Part shown: positions 41,464 to 51,929 of the stretch, piece by piece
How positions within the stretch are numbered: position 1 is the stretch's first letter
Layout: each line of letters starts with the position of its first letter
Assembly (NCBI RefSeq): GCF_000002875.2
Contig: NC_009389.2
Location: 224,001-288,000, forward strand
DNA length: 64,000 bases
Direction: 5' to 3'
Source of the DNA: Leishmania infantum JPCM5
Taxonomy: Eukaryota; Euglenozoa; Kinetoplastea; Trypanosomatida; Trypanosomatidae
Position numbers and translations under genes: made by a program
The notes under the pieces: generated by a model
Told to the model about the DNA's origin: nothing
What the model saw: only the letters and a program-made list of their open reading frames with translations
Databases searched by the model: none

Positions 41464-41505
41464 CGAGAGCTGCTTGAAGGAGGAGAGAGGGAGGGGTGCA
41501 AGTGA
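41464..41505 (-). promoter_or_regulatory. Candidate trans-splice acceptor, FHA kinase
   Basis: Read on the transcribed strand, a pyrimidine tract (about 41500-41476) is followed by AG at 41474-41473 and again at 41471-41470, six nucleotides before the ATG at 41463. This placement argues against the upstream in-frame ATG at 41523. Confidence 0.5.
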
Positions 41506-41661
41506 TGATGGAGTGCGCGTCATGTGTGCGCGTGTCCAGTGAGGTGGCAGGCGGGAGGGACGGGGTCGGTGGGTGGGGGGGGGGAGGGCACAACCTCCTG
41601 CGCGGCGTTATGTATGCGCGTGTTCTTGTGTGTTAGCGTCCGCCCGCCATGTACTGCGGAC

Positions 41662-41692
<31 letters not shown>

Positions 41693-42449
41693 AACACGCA
41701 GAGAAAGGCGCGCGCGCGTGCGTAGATATGTGTGTGTATGGCGTGCTCTCTGTGAAAGGGAAGAGGAGAAGGGGGAGGGGAGGGCGCAAGGACGAGTGGT
41801 GAGGCGCCAGGTGGCGTGGCCGAGGGAGGAGGGCGATGAGTCATCTTGCGAGGCTGCGTGCGTGGGGTTGCGTTCTGGCATGCATGTATGAGGTGCTTGC
41901 GCGCGTGCGCGCAACCTCATGGCCAAGCAGTGCTGCACCGAGTAAAATAGAAAGCGTCGGAGGTAACGACGACAAGAGGTGGCGGTGGCGGCGGGAGGGG
42001 AATGCGGTCGCGTTGTGTGTGTGTGTGTGTGTGTGCGTATGTGGTATACCAAGGGAAGCATAGGACCATAATGAGAATAAAGATGTGTTGCCACGTGAAG
42101 GTGGACGGTGACACGCGGTGGGGAGGGAGACCGCCGAAGGTGCGGCAGCGTGCAGCGCATCAGCGCGGACACACACGCGCACACACGAGAGTATAGAAGC
42201 AGTGGGGATCTTGACAAGCAGCGGGCACAGGTGTGGAAAGAGACTTGTGGAGACCGAGGCGGCTCAGGAGACTGAGGAGAGAGGAGTGACGGATACGACT
42301 ACGGCCACACATGCCGCGTTGGCGACGGCTGGTGGCGACTGTGTGCAGCAACGCAAGAAGAAGCGGGAGGGCGGCCGGCGGGACCGGTGTGTGCCTGTGG
42401 TTTTCGCGCTGTCTCTCCGGTATCGCTGTACATGATGTCCCTTTCAATG
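41506..42449. other. Spacer, no gene seen
   Basis: Contains a CA run at 41662-41692 and a GT run at 42014-42035. The far right end (42429-42449) is the 3' UTR portion of the block shared by the two CHCH genes. Confidence 0.55.
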
Positions 42450-42799
42450 CTACTGCGGAGGCTGCATCGGGTGCTCTCTCTGGCACTGCGTGAAGTAGTC
42501 CCACGCCCACTTGCAGCTGTCGGCGGACTCGGGGTTCGCCTCAAGGCACTTGGAGTAGCCCACAAGTTGCGGCGTGCAGACGTGCCCCTCCTGCTGCGCG
42601 GCCTGCGCCAGCTGCTGCGCCTCTGCCGGCTGCGTCGGCGCCTGGTTGCTGTGGTCGTAGAGGTAGTTGCTGATGCCGTGGCCCAGCATGCTGCCCCCGG
42701 CGACGGCCGCCATCGTGCCGAGGATGCCGCCACCGCCACCGCCGGCCATCGGACGCTGAACGTAGATGTTCGTGACGCCGTTCGGCTGCTGCGGGTGCG
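42429..42799 (-). repeat. Duplicated block, copy A (pairs with 44444-44814)
   Basis: This 371 bp stretch matches 44444-44814 with only three differences by direct reading: 42655/44670 (Asp to Gly), 42689/44704 (Met to Val) and 42696/44711 (silent in a Gly codon). It covers the 3' part of the coding region and 21 bp of 3' UTR; flanks on both sides are unrelated. Confidence 0.95.
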
Positions 42800-42872
42800 A
42801 CGTGGTACCGGGGCGGCGCTCGGACCGAAATCCACTGAAGGAGCCTTGGCGGCCACCACGACGACGAGGCAT
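42450..42872 (-). CDS. CHCHD2/CHCHD10-like twin CX9C protein, copy A
   Basis: This encodes 140 aa from MPRRRGGRQG at 42872. It has a basic N-terminus, a conserved hydrophobic Gly/Ala stretch (GGILGTMAAVAGGSMLGHGI, about 48-67) and a C-terminal CHCH domain with two CX9C motifs: Cys99/Cys109 and Cys120/Cys130. Order and spacing match the CHCHD2/CHCHD10/Mix17 family of the mitochondrial intermembrane space, whose members are oxidised by the Mia40 pathway and help maintain respiratory complexes and cristae. The basic N-terminus could serve as a targeting signal. The 3' two thirds are nearly identical in DNA to copy B 2 kb upstream in the unit, whereas the first 25 residues differ completely. Confidence 0.88.
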   Translation of the reverse strand: MPRRRGGRQGSFSGFRSERRPGTTSHPQQPNGVTNIYVQRPMAGGGGGGILGTMAAVAGGSMLGHGISNYLYDHSNQAPTQPAEAQQLAQAAQQEGHVCTPQLVGYSKCLEANPESADSCKWAWDYFTQCQREHPMQPPQ

Positions 42873-44443
42873 CCTCCCAGAGCACGGGTGCGCGCAGTTT
42901 CCCTCTGTGTGCAGCCGGCGTGTCTGCGTGATGGAGGATGACGGATGCGTGCAGGGAAAGAGGGATCCAAAAAAAGCGGTAGGCGCCCCGCGGCAACGGA
43001 TGTCGCGTGCGCGTGTGCTCGTCGTGCGCGGAGGAGGAGACGCAGGACTGGCAGAGGGGGCAGAGACCGTGAGAGAGAAAGCGGGGAGATGCCAAGGTGC
43101 TTCGTTGCACGACAGTGTACAAGGGTGGGGTGAGGTGGAATGGACAACACTGCTACGCGCAGCCAACGCTCACCCACCTCCGTGAAGCGCCACGCACGCA
43201 CACAGAGAGGGCGAAAGGGTGTGTAAAGGACGTGATATCCGACCTCGAAGCACGCCGAGGGTGGTGGTCGCAGTGATACGTAAGCCTGTGCGAGCGGTCC
43301 AACCTCTTCTGTCGCTTTCTGATCACCTGTATACCTTTATCCGGGAGGGGGAGGGAGGGTGTGCGTGTGTGCCTACAGGAAGAGGAGAGAGAGAGCCAGA
43401 GAGATAGATGGATACAACAACCCATGCGCGGCCATAGGGATGCGTGAGGGAAGTTTCTGAGCCGATAGCCGGAATGGGCGGGTAGCGTCGGAGAAACAGG
43501 CGAGCGGGAGGACACGTGGCGCTGTCAGAGGCTATCAGAACAGCAACAGAGGCAAAACGGCGGGAGAGGCGTCGGCAAGGATGTACCCTCGCATGCAAGT
43601 CGCCGGCTGCCCGCCAAACACAAACACACTCACACACACACGGCGGGGGTGGGGTTGTTTCTAGGTAGACACGAATGGAAACGCATGGGCTGCTGCTGCC
43701 GCTGCCGCCCTTCCTCCGTCCTAAATGGAGCGGTAACATGCGCAAGGATATAAATATATATAGTTATAGAGGTAAGGCACACACACACACACACACAGCG
43801 AACAAGAGAAGCCCTCTAGCCCCGCCCCTCCCCCCAGGTAAGCACATGGGCAGCAACAACGAGGGCAACGGTTACAGGCACGCAGGATGGGGCGGAGCGA
43901 GTGGGCGAGGGGGCGATACAGCCACAAAACAGGTCTTTAAACACACACACACACACACCAGTAAAGGAGGGATGTCCAGCGAATATTCTCGGCGCCCTTC
44001 TCTGTTCCGTCACTGTGCCTCCTCTGGCTTACAGTGATGTCGTTCCGGGGATGGGGGACGAGTGATAGAGAGAGGGTGGTAGTGGCGGTGCACCGTTGAT
44101 ACACATGTAAGTGTCCACGTTATGTGTATGGCTCATGCGTGGGTGTGTGGCCCCCCCTTCCTCTCCCTTCTTCTGCTGTAGATATGCTTTACTTCTGTGG
44201 GTGCCTTCTCGTTAGGGGTGCGGTGGTGGTGGCGGCAGCGCGTGCGCATGCTTGGGCCGTTCGTACCCGAGGGAGAAGAGGAGGGGGCGGTGCTCGGATT
44301 TCGTCTTCTTTAACTGTGTCAGCATGACGAAGCTAACACACACACACGCACACGCACACAGAGTCCCACGTGCGGGTGCCAACCCCTCCTTTACCCCCCC
44401 CCCATATCACCCGCCACCATCACGAGGTTTCATCACAGTCGCC
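42873..44443. other. Spacer between the two CHCH copies
   Basis: Contains CA runs at about 43780-43797 and 43941-43957 and a C-run at 44395-44403. No gene seen; open frames extending the CHCH gene upstream read as UTR. Confidence 0.55.
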
Positions 44444-44814
44444 TACATGATGTCCCTTTCAATGCTACTGCGGAGGCTGCATCGGGTGCTCTCTCTGGCA
44501 CTGCGTGAAGTAGTCCCACGCCCACTTGCAGCTGTCGGCGGACTCGGGGTTCGCCTCAAGGCACTTGGAGTAGCCCACAAGTTGCGGCGTGCAGACGTGC
44601 CCCTCCTGCTGCGCGGCCTGCGCCAGCTGCTGCGCCTCTGCCGGCTGCGTCGGCGCCTGGTTGCTGTGGCCGTAGAGGTAGTTGCTGATGCCGTGGCCCA
44701 GCACGCTGCCGCCGGCGACGGCCGCCATCGTGCCGAGGATGCCGCCACCGCCACCGCCGGCCATCGGACGCTGAACGTAGATGTTCGTGACGCCGTTCGG
44801 CTGCTGCGGGTGCG
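44444..44814 (-). repeat. Duplicated block, copy B (pairs with 42429-42799)
   Basis: Partner of the block at 42429-42799, offset exactly 2015 bp, with three mismatches over 371 bp. Both ends are sharp. Confidence 0.95.
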
Positions 44815-44923
44815 CGTGGGGTGTCGACTGGTGCAGCGGCTCCGCCTTCTTCGGCGGCGGTGAGGCGGCGGCGTGGTGGCTGCTGCCACCGCTGGCACGA
44901 GGCGCTGCGCGGGAGCGAGCCAT
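44465..44923 (-). CDS. CHCHD2/CHCHD10-like twin CX9C protein, copy B
   Basis: This encodes 152 aa from MARSRAAPRASGGSSHH at 44923. The CHCH domain has Cys111/Cys121 and Cys132/Cys142 in CX9C spacing, preceded by the same hydrophobic Gly/Ala stretch as copy A. Relative to copy A the shared part carries two substitutions (Asp to Gly, Met to Val). The N-terminal 37 residues are different in sequence and length (Ser/His/Ala-rich, then PPPKKAEPLHQSTPHAH), so the two proteins may differ in import efficiency or location. Family role is mitochondrial intermembrane space, with Mia40-dependent oxidation of the cysteines. The frame is open upstream to 45457, but a likely splice acceptor 9 nt before this ATG excludes that extension. 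Confidence 0.88.
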   Translation of the reverse strand: MARSRAAPRASGGSSHHAAASPPPKKAEPLHQSTPHAHPQQPNGVTNIYVQRPMAGGGGGGILGTMAAVAGGSVLGHGISNYLYGHSNQAPTQPAEAQQLAQAAQQEGHVCTPQLVGYSKCLEANPESADSCKWAWDYFTQCQREHPMQPPQ

Positions 44924-44931
44924 TGGGTTAG

Positions 44932-44985
44932 CTGTCACGTGGGCGGAGGAGGTGGAGTTAGGAAGGAGCGAAAAACAGCGAAGCG
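44932..44985 (-). promoter_or_regulatory. Candidate trans-splice acceptor, CHCH copy B
   Basis: On the transcribed strand a pyrimidine-rich stretch (about 44985-44945) is followed by AG at 44933-44932, giving a 5' UTR of about 8 nt before the ATG at 44923. Confidence 0.5.
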
Positions 44986-46209
44986 CAGCGCTGATGCGTG
45001 GGTTCGGTTGAGCACGATGGAAAGCGTGGATGGGCAGATCTAACTGTTTCGACTCGGCGAGGCCGCCCGTGAACAAAAACGCAAGAGCGAATGGTCCATC
45101 GCGCGTCGGGAGCAGCGCACGAGATAATGACGATAAGGAGAGGAAAGAGGTGGGGAGAAAAGCGCGCTGGAGGGTCACGGAGGTGAGGAGAGCACAGACA
45201 CACGTGCTGCGCACCCTTCTGTACGCGGCCATGGAAGGAGGGGTGGTGAACGCAGGTGCGTGCACACGCACGCCGAGGCCGACTCGTCCCACATAGCTCA
45301 CCAGACGGCGAAATACTCGGGGCGGGGAGGGGGAAGAGAGACCAAAGACATGCAGAGCGCCACATGAGGGGAAATGGACGAGGAGATTTGCTCTGCGCCA
45401 ACCGTGCTTGCGCGTGTCCGTGAAGGCGATGTGCGCAGAGGACGCTGGGACGCGCATCTGGGACCTCTTGAAGGCACCCAGCAGCTCGTTCCCAGTCCCC
45501 TTATCCCTCCATCATCTGCACAGCTACCCCTCTTCCTCGGCGCGCGCCGTCTGCCTCTTGCCTCTTGCCGGCCTCATGGGTATGTGTCGCGCGCTCCCCC
45601 TCCCTCGCCCACGCAGCTGCGCCCACAGGGCTGCGTGTTTGCTTGCTTTGCGTCCTTCCTATAACCGGCCCTATTCAGCGCCACCACTGTCGACGTCGCG
45701 ACACACCCATGAGGAAAGGGAGTGGGGAGGGAGGGGGAGTGCCCGTGTGTCACCCCCCCCCTCCCCTGTCAGACTCGAGCGTGCCGCTCACGGTACACAG
45801 GACACGCCGCACGGCGCAACCCCCCCCCTCCCCTTTCCCTCACGTGCTCGCATGCACAAAACTCGAAAGGTACACATATGGAAAACGAAAATGGGTGTTG
45901 GGAGGAGAAGAGGAGGAGGGGGGGCTGGGCAGGGGCATGGTGTGGTGTGTGTGGGTGGTGGTGGTGGTGGTGGTGGGGTCGTGGGCGATGTTGCGGTTCA
46001 TCTCCAGGACCACCTTCGGAACGACACACACCGGTGACAACATCCAAAGAAACCAACATAAGAAGCAACAGAAAGGAACTCCGCCATTCACGTGCGTGTA
46101 TAAAGCACAGGCCAGGAGAAGATGTACCCGGTCGGGCGTCTGGTCTCCCTCCTCTTCCTGCCCACATACGCGCGCACACACACATACCCAAGGCCACATT
46201 GCAATCACT
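44986..46209. other. Spacer, no gene seen
   Basis: Lies between CHCH copy B and UBC2. Shows C-runs at 45749-45766 and 45819-45830 and a GGT run at 45954-45977. Minus-strand frames that extend the CHCH gene here read as UTR. Confidence 0.55.
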
Positions 46210-46656
46210 TCACGGCTTGGCGTACTTGCGCGTCCACTCGCGGGCCGTCTGCAGCGCGCTGGCCTCGTCTTCCTTCCAGTGCTCCGCGACGTCGTTCGCC
46301 AGAGGATCATCTGGGTTTGGGCTCGACATGAGGATCTGGATAGATAGCAGCACCTTGTTGATAAGCAGCGCCGGCGACCACTTGTCCTTGATGATGTCGA
46401 GACAGATGCGACCCACCTTGTCTACGTTGGGGTGGTAGATGCGCGTGAGAAAGCGCACCTTCGGCGGCTTCATCGGGTACTCCTCGGGCAGGAACAGCTC
46501 CAGGCGGAAGAGGCCGCCCTCGTAGCACGACTGCGGCGGCCCCTGGATGGTCACCATAAAGTAGCGCGGGTTCTCCTTGGTTGGTGTGGCCGTGATGCCC
46601 GGCGGACACTCCTTCTGGAGCTTCTCCGTCTCTTTAATGATACGCGTTGTGAGCAT
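46210..46656 (-). CDS. UBC2: Ubiquitin-conjugating enzyme E2, UBC13/UBE2N type
   Basis: This encodes 148 aa, one complete UBC fold. The active-site Cys85 lies in [16 protein letters not shown] and the HPN motif at 75-77 in IYHPNVDK. The [10 protein letters not shown] and [18 protein letters not shown] segments match human UBE2N closely. UBC13-type E2s act with an inactive UEV partner to build Lys63-linked ubiquitin chains used in signalling and DNA-damage tolerance. In L. mexicana the corresponding protein is called UBC2; it works with UEV1 and is needed for differentiation. That naming is from memory. No extension or insertion relative to the family; a very short 5' UTR is predicted. Confidence 0.95.
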   Translation of the reverse strand: MLTTRIIKETEKLQKECPPGITATPTKENPRYFMVTIQGPPQSCYEGGLFRLELFLPEEYPMKPPKVRFLTRIYHPNVDKVGRICLDIIKDKWSPALLINKVLLSIQILMSSPNPDDPLANDVAEHWKEDEASALQTAREWTRKYAKP

Positions 46657-46668
46657 GACTCACAGTGG

Positions 46669-46722
46669 CTGTCGAGAGAGAGAGAGAAGAGGGGGTGGGT
46701 GGATAAGGAAGGGAAGGGAGGG
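46669..46722 (-). promoter_or_regulatory. Candidate trans-splice acceptor, UBC2
   Basis: Transcribed strand reads a long CT-rich tract (about 46722-46675, including a CT repeat at 46684-46675) then CGACAG, with AG at 46670-46669. The predicted 5' UTR before the ATG at 46656 is 12 nt. This is the clearest splice signal seen in the window. Confidence 0.6.
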
Positions 46723-48233
46723 GAGGCGTACAACGACGAGTCGCTGCAGTCTGCTGCCGCTCACTGCTGTGGCGAGTGTCTCCGGGGCACGAACGTGTAG
46801 ATGGTGTATGTAAACGCCTTGGCCGACGAAGACGGTAGAAAGGGAGAGAAACAGATTAGAAGGGCGAGCAGGGTGGTGGTGGTGGTGGCACAGCCTGTCG
46901 ATGTATGGCGCAGTGGTTGTTTTAGGGTGAGGCGGGTAACTGACAGACGGAGCTGGTGAGAGGGAAGACGAGCGCGTGCGTTCGTGTGGGATGGATAAGA
47001 GGCGATGCGTGCGTGCGTGCGTGCGTGTGTGTGTGTGGCTCAAGGCACAACGTGACTGCAGACAAGCACACTGTCACGCGTACACCAGAGGAGGGGGGAG
47101 TGGAGGGTGTGGCGGATTCGTGATGGCGAGGCGTTGGAGGCGGCCGCACACAGACACGAGGTGCACTAATAATGAAGCAAAAAGTAAAGGCAAACTGGGC
47201 CGCAGGCTCACGGATGCGGAGAGGAGGGAGGGAGGGAGGGAGGCTGTCGAAGAAGAACGGGGAGATCTGCAAAACGGGAAACACTCCTACAAGGCACGTG
47301 TGCGCGTGTGTGTGCGCGGTGATCGGCGTGCCGGGCAGGGAGTGGAGGGAGAAAGTGGGAAAGCGAAGGGGATGTGCAGAGGGGTGTCGATGCGGGTGAT
47401 GAGGTCCTCGAAAGAGGCGTGGCAGGGACTTGCCGGCGGTTGTGCGCTCGCAGAAGCGTTCCGCGTAGGCAACGACATCGACAGGAGGCGGGAAGGAGGA
47501 GGAGGGGGGGAGTGAGAGGAAGGGGCGCCGCCCAAAGGTGGATGCGTGTGCCGGTGTGCAAGCAGCCGCAGAGGAAGCGACGCACATACACACCATCACC
47601 ATCGGAACCTTGACGCCTTTTCCCGCACCGCGCAACTCCACCCTCCTCTGCGCCGGGGTCCCTCAAGGGTATCCAACCGGCCTCGCCGCTTCCGCCTGTG
47701 CTGCTCACCTCTTCCATCACCGGGAAGCACTATGAGGCGAGAGAAGCGAGTAAAGAACGCCGGTAAAGCACAGAGAGGAACAGCATAAGGTGGGCATGAG
47801 GGGAGGTGACGCGCGAGGTGGTCACATCAAGCCGAGAGGGAGAGTTTACGATCCCTTAACCAGCCGGCGCAAGGCACCCGCCCACCTACACACACACACA
47901 CACACAGACACAGACACAGACACAGACACAGACGGGGAAGCGTGCGTGGTCGCGTGCTAGGTCTTGTCGGGTTCGTTTCGACATGGCGGAGTTCACACAG
48001 AAAATGGCAACGACGACCACTAAGTAAGCCACTAAGGATCGCGGCTGCGTGAGCAAGAAGAAGGGGAAGAGGAGGGACGTGCGCTTACGTGTCAAAGACT
48101 ATACATAAAGGCGCATGCGCGCGTGTGTATGTGTGTGGCGGCTGCGATGGATCTGGGCCAATCTGAAGAGAAGCGCGTGCCATGACTCCCGCGTTCTCGC
48201 CACAGCCACTGCCAACGCGACCAGAGACATCCA

Positions 48234-48272
<39 letters not shown>

Positions 48273-48617
48273 CGACACCCACCCACGTGCATGCACGCAC
48301 GCAGGGAAGAGGATGCCGTGCCGACACTCGCACACACGCACTGGATGGCTGGGTGAGAGAGCGGCGGCACCTCGAGCGTTGAGTGGTGTACATCGACGGA
48401 AGACTAGAAGTCACAACCATGACAGCGACGAAAGGAGAGGGAGAGGAGTGGGTGGTGGAGTGCGTGTGACGGTGGCAGTGGTGGTGGGGGAACGAACCGA
48501 GCGAGCAACTTCGACGGACTTGTGCGCACTTGCAGCGCCACGATCCATACACTGTATCATGACAGCTGCGCTTCGTGTAGATCCCTGCTCCCTCCCTTCT
48601 CCGTCCTTTCACGCGGA
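46723..48617. other. Spacer, no gene seen
   Basis: A 1.9 kb region with a CA run passing into CACAGA repeats at 47888-47934 and a CA run at 48236-48269. Open frames are repeat-derived or lack codon bias. Confidence 0.55.
48236..48269. repeat. CA microsatellite
   Basis: Uninterrupted CA dinucleotide run of about 34 bp in the spacer downstream of the dynein light chain domain gene. Confidence 0.95.
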
Positions 48618-50786
48618 TCACCCTGGCAAGGAGCTACGACGCTCGGCATCCTGCGCCGCCTTCACCCGCTCCATGTGCGCCACCAACCGCTCTCGCAGAT
48701 TGTGTTCAAAGAGCGCTCGCTCGCGACTCGCCGTCAGCTCCCGCGCCTTCTGCTCCTCCACCCACGCTCCCAGCGCTGCCTTGCGTGCGGTCACGGACGC
48801 CAGCCGCGACCGCAGCTCCGCTACCTCGCTCTCGAGGACTTTGCACTGCGCTGCCGTCGCTTCTCGCGTGTCTTGGCCGTCCAGCAAGTGCGCTTGCGTG
48901 GCGTTGCAGCGTTCGCGGGCGAGGATGGCGCGGGCGTCGATGGAGAGCTGCGCCTCGTCGAGGAGGCGTCGGAGAAGGATACCGCGCTCGGGAAGATCGA
49001 CGGTCACCTGCCGGAGCAGCTCCTCACCGAGGAGGCTTAGCTGCACCAGCGTCCGCTCCTTGTTCAGCTCCAGCACATTCAGCGTAGCGGCGACGGTAGC
49101 CGAGCCGCCACCGCTAGCGGACGTGGCCACCGGTTGCACTGGCAGCGGCTTCAGTGTGTGCGTGCATACCCACTTGTCTGGCGTAGCGAGGATGGCCGCG
49201 GCCGCGGCCCCTTCTCGCCCCTTCGCGGAGGCCGCCGGTGCCGATGCGGTGTGCTGCTGTCGTGAGCATGATGGATGGGCGGTGCTGGTGCGGATGAGCT
49301 GCAGCGGGCGACCGCAGCATCGTGCCTTCACCTTTTCCAGTACCTCGTTTAGTGTCCGCTCCAGCTTCACGAGATAGTCGCGCGGCGCCTGCACATCGCT
49401 CGTCCGCTCGAGGATGACCAAGACAGCACCGACTGGCACTTCCGTATACTCGCTAGCGAGCGCCTCACGGAGGGTCTCAATCTCTTCCAGCACGCTCACG
49501 TCGTCCGGGTGCGTCTCCAGGTGACGACGAAGGCGTGCTTGGCGCTGCTGGGCGGCCTGGCGCTGCCGCTGCACTGCCACGGCCGTCTCTTGGTGGATGA
49601 GGTAGTAGAGGAAGAGCCGCGGCGGCAGCACTGCATCCAAGGTGGAGCGCAACGTCGTCGTCACCACCGGCACCCGCTCGACGGCGGACGCTGTGTTAGC
49701 AGCAGCAGCAGGTGCGTTTTCCGTCGGCAACACTCCCACCAGCACATCGCGCACGTACGCTGGCAAATCTACGTCCGCGTCGTCCGCGTCATTATTCGGC
49801 TCAGCACCACGCCGCGAGTCCGCCAGAGAGAGCATCCGACGCAGCAGCTCGACGTACTCGACCGTGTCGGCAGGAACTTCGCGCATGCCGCTCAGGCACG
49901 CGGCGACGGTGAAGCTGCGCCGTGCCTCGTCGCGGTCAACGCTGCCAGCGCCGTCTGCCGACGTAGGGGAGAAGAGATAGTCTAGGATCTGATCCGCTGC
50001 CCATGTGCGGTACAGCTGGTCTTCGAGCACAGGCACCCGCGCTGGCGCACACAGCACAGCATCCTCTGCCTCATGGCCCGCCCTCGCCTTCGCTGACGCT
50101 GCAAGCTGCTGTTGATGGAGGTGCTTATCGGTGTTCTCCGGCCCGTGTGCTGCGGCCGCGGCTACGGTGGTGGCGGCGGCCGTGGGGTCTTCTTCGCTGT
50201 CACTCGGATGCATCATGGCTGTCTTGCAGCTGCGCCCCTGGCCCACCGCGACGGGCAGCAGCCGCATGACCATGTCCGACAAGTGCGCGTGCTGGTACGG
50301 CGGCTGTGCGTACGAGGTGGCGTCGGCCGTCGGCGGTACAGGGGACGAGAGTGGGTTGCTCTTGGTGGTGTAGCTGTCCGCATCGACAGAGGTCTGATGC
50401 GTCGCCTGCCGCTGCCGGAACTGAAGCTGGTGGCAGACAGTAGGGAGCACGTCTTTGAAGCGAAGTGGCAGCCGGGCAACGACTCTCGGGTCATCGCGTG
50501 CGGTGAACGTCAGCGGTGCGTCCAGCGCAAACGCGACGGCGAGGGGGTCTTCGGGGTACTTGTCCTTCTCGCCAGTAGTACCTACGCTCACCTCCAGCGT
50601 AGCGTCGTCCGGCGCGCCTTTTTCGCTATGCGTGCCGGAGGCATCGCTGTGATGCACCGCCACCGTCAGCGTAGCTGCCGCTCCCGCCTCTTTCGCGTGG
50701 ACCGCCGCCGCGGCGGCATCACGGTTGCTGCCGACGTCTCTAACAGAGCGAAGCCCCCCTGCATTGCGCGACTTGACTGCCCTCAT
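48618..50786 (-). CDS. p28/DNALI1-type axonemal dynein light chain domain protein
   Basis: This encodes 722 aa from MRAVKSRNAGG at 50786; the frame runs on to 51122 but crosses a CA repeat (CVCVCV) and is UTR-like. The last 153 residues (570-722) match the p28 inner-arm dynein light chain family: GEELLRQVTVDLPERGILL followed by RRLLDEAQLSIDARAILA and a long coiled coil. Upstream, a PDKWVCTHTLK segment fits the region before the core in p28 proteins. True p28 is about 250 aa; this protein has an N-terminal extension of more than 400 residues with helical blocks (LEDQLYRTWAADQILDYLFS, PPRLFLYYLIHQETAVAVQ), nearer to AXDND1-type relatives. It probably acts in the flagellar axoneme; inner-arm dynein light chain or a larger adaptor are both possible. 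Confidence 0.8.
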   Translation of the reverse strand: MRAVKSRNAGGLRSVRDVGSNRDAAAAAVHAKEAGAAATLTVAVHHSDASGTHSEKGAPDDATLEVSVGTTGEKDKYPEDPLAVAFALDAPLTFTARDDPRVVARLPLRFKDVLPTVCHQLQFRQRQATHQTSVDADSYTTKSNPLSSPVPPTADATSYAQPPYQHAHLSDMVMRLLPVAVGQGRSCKTAMMHPSDSEEDPTAAATTVAAAAAHGPENTDKHLHQQQLAASAKARAGHEAEDAVLCAPARVPVLEDQLYRTWAADQILDYLFSPTSADGAGSVDRDEARRSFTVAACLSGMREVPADTVEYVELLRRMLSLADSRRGAEPNNDADDADVDLPAYVRDVLVGVLPTENAPAAAANTASAVERVPVVTTTLRSTLDAVLPPRLFLYYLIHQETAVAVQRQRQAAQQRQARLRRHLETHPDDVSVLEEIETLREALASEYTEVPVGAVLVILERTSDVQAPRDYLVKLERTLNEVLEKVKARCCGRPLQLIRTSTAHPSCSRQQHTASAPAASAKGREGAAAAAILATPDKWVCTHTLKPLPVQPVATSASGGGSATVAATLNVLELNKERTLVQLSLLGEELLRQVTVDLPERGILLRRLLDEAQLSIDARAILARERCNATQAHLLDGQDTREATAAQCKVLESEVAELRSRLASVTARKAALGAWVEEQKARELTASRERALFEHNLRERLVAHMERVKAAQDAERRSSLPG

Positions 50787-51694
50787 GCTCGTAGTCTTGC
50801 GGCCTGTGTTGCCTTGGCGCGTTCCGTTGCACCCTCCCTCTGAGGTGTCCCGGGCCTCGACTGGAACCGGAGAGGCAACCTTCGTGGCCCTAAACACACA
50901 CACACACACACACACACACAGGCACAGACGTGCTACACACGGCCAACAAGCGCGAGGAGAGGAGACGCCTCTCTTCTTCTTTGGTACGCTTCTTCGCCCT
51001 GTCGAAGCTCTCCGCTGCTGCTGTGCGACGCGCGCAGTTTTCTCTATCACGCTCACTTGGTCAGTACCTCCACTGTGTTGTGTGCATCCCCGCCATGCAC
51101 GTGCGCGCGTACGCCAAGACACCGGACAGACACACCCAAAGGAGGCGCATCGTTGATAGTTTGGGAGATCGTTAGAGAGGGAAGGGGCAGGGAGAGAGAG
51201 GGACAGAGTGAGTGAGTGAGTGTGCGTGCGTGCGTGCCCGGAGTAGGCAAGAGAATGAGCACTCCCATGCGAGAGTGTGCACCGTGCTCAACGAACAGGA
51301 CAGTGATGGCGGTAGCGGCGGCGGTGGTGGTGGTAGTGGGGAGGACCCGGAACGGCACATCCGCAGACAACCCCTCCGCACACTACACACGCACACATGG
51401 CGGGGGTGGTGCTGGTGCTCTCCCTTGATAATCCACGCCCACCTTATCCCCGAGGGGAGGCCATACAGAGAGAGAGCTGGAGAGAGTTGGGGGTGGGCGG
51501 CGGGGAGGGCAGGGTGTGAGTCATACCGTTCGCTTCTTGGATTCCCGCTGCTGCTGTCTTGGCCTTGCTGCAGTGGCTTGTTGATGGCTTCAAGGAATAG
51601 ATGAGGCGCGGAGAGAGGAGGGCCGAAGCGCAGCAGCTGAGCTGTAGCAGAAGGTTGTGTACACACGATAGATGAAGAGTTGGGGCGAGAAAGG
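50787..51694. other. Spacer, no gene seen
   Basis: Contains a CA run at 50894-50920 and GT/GTGC runs near 51210-51238. It includes the 5' UTR of the dynein light chain domain gene and ends at the assembly gap. Confidence 0.5.
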
Positions 51695-51795
51695 NNNNNN
51701 NNNNNNNNNNNNNNNNNNNNNNNNNNNNNNNNNNNNNNNNNNNNNNNNNNNNNNNNNNNNNNNNNNNNNNNNNNNNNNNNNNNNNNNNNNNNNNN
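51695..51795. other. Assembly gap of 101 N
   Basis: A run of 101 unknown bases. Isolated ambiguous bases also occur at 51900, 51907 and 51988, so sequence quality is poor from 51690 to about 52000. Confidence 0.99.
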
Positions 51796-51929
51796 GCAGA
51801 GTGTGAGATATGAAAACAACCAGGCGTTTATTCTTCTCCCGTCTTTGCCGTGCCATGCGCCCACAGACCGGCCAAGCACGTATACACACGCACACACACN
51901 CAACACNAGCACCACCACCTCATCTACTT

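Noticed and set aside
44924..45457. N-terminal extension of CHCH copy B to 45457
   Set aside because: The extra residues read as UTR, and a likely splice acceptor lies between them and the chosen ATG.
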